Part shown: positions 62,384 to 64,000 of the stretch, one piece after another
Position numbering within the stretch: position 1 is the stretch's first letter
How the letters are laid out: each line of letters begins with the position of its first letter
Origin: Allodiplogaster sudhausi
Lineage: Eukaryota; Nematoda; Chromadorea; Rhabditida; Diplogasteridae
Direction: 5' to 3'
DNA: 64,000 nt
Assembly: GCA_945643635.1 (NCBI GenBank)
Contig: CALZFC010000009.1
Span: 3,967,001-4,031,000, forward strand
Translations under genes and position numbers: made by a program
The notes under the pieces: generated by a model
Seen by the model: only the letters and a program-made list of their open reading frames with translations
What the model was told of the DNA's origin: nothing
Databases searched by the model: none

Positions 62384-63989
62384 TTAGAATGCTTCTTTAA
62401 TCTGTTCGAATGGTCGAAGTGCAAGGTCAACTGGAAGATGGACATTGTACTTCTGAAGTCCTTCCAAGAGCGCGTACAATTCTTCGCAGCCTACATTTGC
62501 AAGCATTTCGTACTCGTGTCACATAAAATGACTAACTTCAAAATTCATTAAAAAAATATCGCACCTGTTCTACTGACGTAGCTCCAGCTGTAGAAGCAGC
62601 TTTCAACTACCTGAATTACATAGTCTATTCTTATATTCAAGAGTGATGATCCATGTACATATGTACAGTCTCGTCTTGAAAAAGATGGGCACCTGTCGTG
62701 AGCGAAAAATGATTCTCATCCAGGCGGGCAGCTTCTTCTGGTTGAGTGCGGCAGAGACGAAGGCCTTCCACTGGGCGTCCGGAGATCGCTTCAGGCGTGC
62801 GTGGGATTGGATGATACTTTCGATCGTTGAGAGGAGAATCTACAAGAAAGAAAGTCGATATGAGCAAAACAAACTTGGAAAACCTTGTTTATAAGTGCTT
62901 GAAGATAAGGAATACCGTATGAAAGTGCGAACCTGCTTGGAAGTGATGGACTTGCCGGCTACAGAGTCGAGTCGGAAGGACTGGCTGAGCCTGCGAACGG
63001 GGGCGTCACTCGCGTCGCCCATTCCCTTGCTGTCGTAGAAGAACAGCACCACGTCCCAGATGTGCGTTAGTTGCCTCGCAGACTTCCGTGCTAGAAAAGG
63101 ATTCTCTGAATATGAATACATGGAGAATTGAGGGTCGGAGAAGAATGAACTGGAGATTCAATAGAAAGAAAGCAAGAGGAACAAGACAAACGTCGTGAAT
63201 TGCCGCCGGCGAAGCATCCAATGGCAGATGAGCTGGGAGGAGGAGGAGCAGCCAGCGGTTGCATTCCATGCTGAAGAAGGAGACGGAGAGCGGGACAGAG
63301 CTGTTTCCTAACCGCTGTCACAACTTCTTCCTCACTGCGCTCAAACACATCCTGTAATCACATTTACGCATTAGGGTATGAGTTTAGAATTGCTTGAGGA
63401 GAATATGAAAGATTACGGACATCGTCGATTGGATCATGAACGTCTACTTCAGGCCGCTCAGTTGGTTCGACCGCAAATAAAGTATATTTGGAAAGCACCT
63501 CAATCATTTACTGTCAGAACAATAATTGAGAAACAATTTTAAAGAACTCAATTACCTGGTCAACTGCATCAATAGCAAGCTGCAAATGTGCTCTTTCGTC
63601 CCTGAAAAAGGAAACTAAATTTAAATTAAAGAGTGGATATAACTTTGTGATTTCGAAGAAATGACACTAACCCGTAATGCCGGCCCTTTGGTGTCTGCTT
63701 CAGCTGATTCTTTTGAAAGTGTGAGTTGGCAGAGAATGGTGGAAATCCGAAAAGTCCCTTTTTCGGCGTTGCGCGGGACGCATTTGCACCCATTGACTGA
63801 ACAGCGACAAGAATGTGTAATCTCGAAAGATTACGGTTTCCTTGCCTTTACAACATCACCAGCCGCGGGAGTGGCGGCAGCGTTGTCTTCGTTCTCCGCT
63901 TGCAGAAAAGTGACGAATCGCTCCAAGTCAACAATCTGCGTCTGCAGCTGCTCAACCAACTGCTCCTTCGCTTTGAATGGATTGATCAA
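62384..63989 (-). CDS. RUN-domain protein, RUNDC1-like, C-terminal nine exons (partial)
   Basis: Exons (minus): 63989-63846, 63709-63672, 63601-63556, 63498-63421, 63351-63192, 63090-62933, 62839-62693, 62610-62565, 62490-62384; phases agree and give 307 residues ending at TAA. The first exons are helical and coiled-coil-like (QLVEQLQTQIVDLERFV). QLCPALRLLLQHG follows, then RRLSQSF and a C-terminal RUN domain with AALNQKKLPAWM and the closing block LPVDLALRPFEQIKEAF. A coiled coil followed by an extreme C-terminal RUN domain is the RUNDC1 layout; RUN domains usually contact Rap/Rab-type GTPases. The 5' end lies beyond the right edge, after an acceptor at 63990. The donor at 63845 is either GC (AAG|GCAAGG) or GT six bases earlier. 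Confidence 0.85.
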
Positions 63990-64000
63990 CTGAAATGGAG

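Overview
The window looks like nematode genomic DNA. The evidence is a CtBP gene whose N-terminus carries a THAP zinc finger, as in C. elegans CTBP-1, an astacin protease ending in two ShK domains, a secreted fatty-acid-binding protein, many short introns, and acceptor-like TTTCAG/TTTTAG sites a few bases before several start codons, as expected if mRNAs are trans-spliced. I cannot name the species. Genes are sparse, and GA/CT microsatellites are unusually dense; these create most of the long but meaningless Ser/Leu- or Arg/Glu-rich open frames.

Layout. (1) 1-13,170, minus: eight exons of the THAP-CtBP gene, whose 3' end lies off the left edge. Its large introns hold most of the microsatellites. 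(2) 13.2-24.2 kb: no supportable gene. (3) 24,240-25,354, minus: a complete six-exon ARF-like GTPase. (4) 25.4-29.7 kb: no gene; a GGTAGCTAGAGAGAG-type minisatellite at 27.1-27.4 kb. (5) 29,686-35,162, plus: about 13 exons encoding Cys-rich CXC-type zinc modules followed by an AID/APOBEC-like cytidine deaminase domain and a helical C-terminal region. This is the most interesting locus. (6) 36,282-40,677, minus: a complete 11-exon secreted astacin. (7) 42.4-44.7 kb, plus: a small secreted-peptide-like gene with a decayed second copy, then the 3' half of a PDZ-domain gene. (8) 44.8-51.1 kb: copies of a dispersed repeat, one split by a 3.76 kb element with terminal inverted repeats. (9) 53.4-54.5 kb, plus: a TATA-driven small gene whose frame is broken by one in-frame TAG. 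(10) 56,027-56,470, minus: an intronless secreted FABP that seems to lack the helical lid. (11) 58.4-61.7 kb: a diverged 1.2 kb direct duplication. (12) 62,384-63,989, minus: the C-terminal exons of a RUNDC1-like RUN-domain gene that runs off the right edge.

The genes do not form an operon or an obvious pathway. Two genome-level traits cut across them. GC-AG introns are frequent: at least four of roughly 44 reconstructed introns, possibly six. There are also several perfect short inverted repeats that would fold into hairpins. All gene models were built by hand from reading frames, splice-site dinucleotides and intron phase. They were not checked against transcripts or databases.
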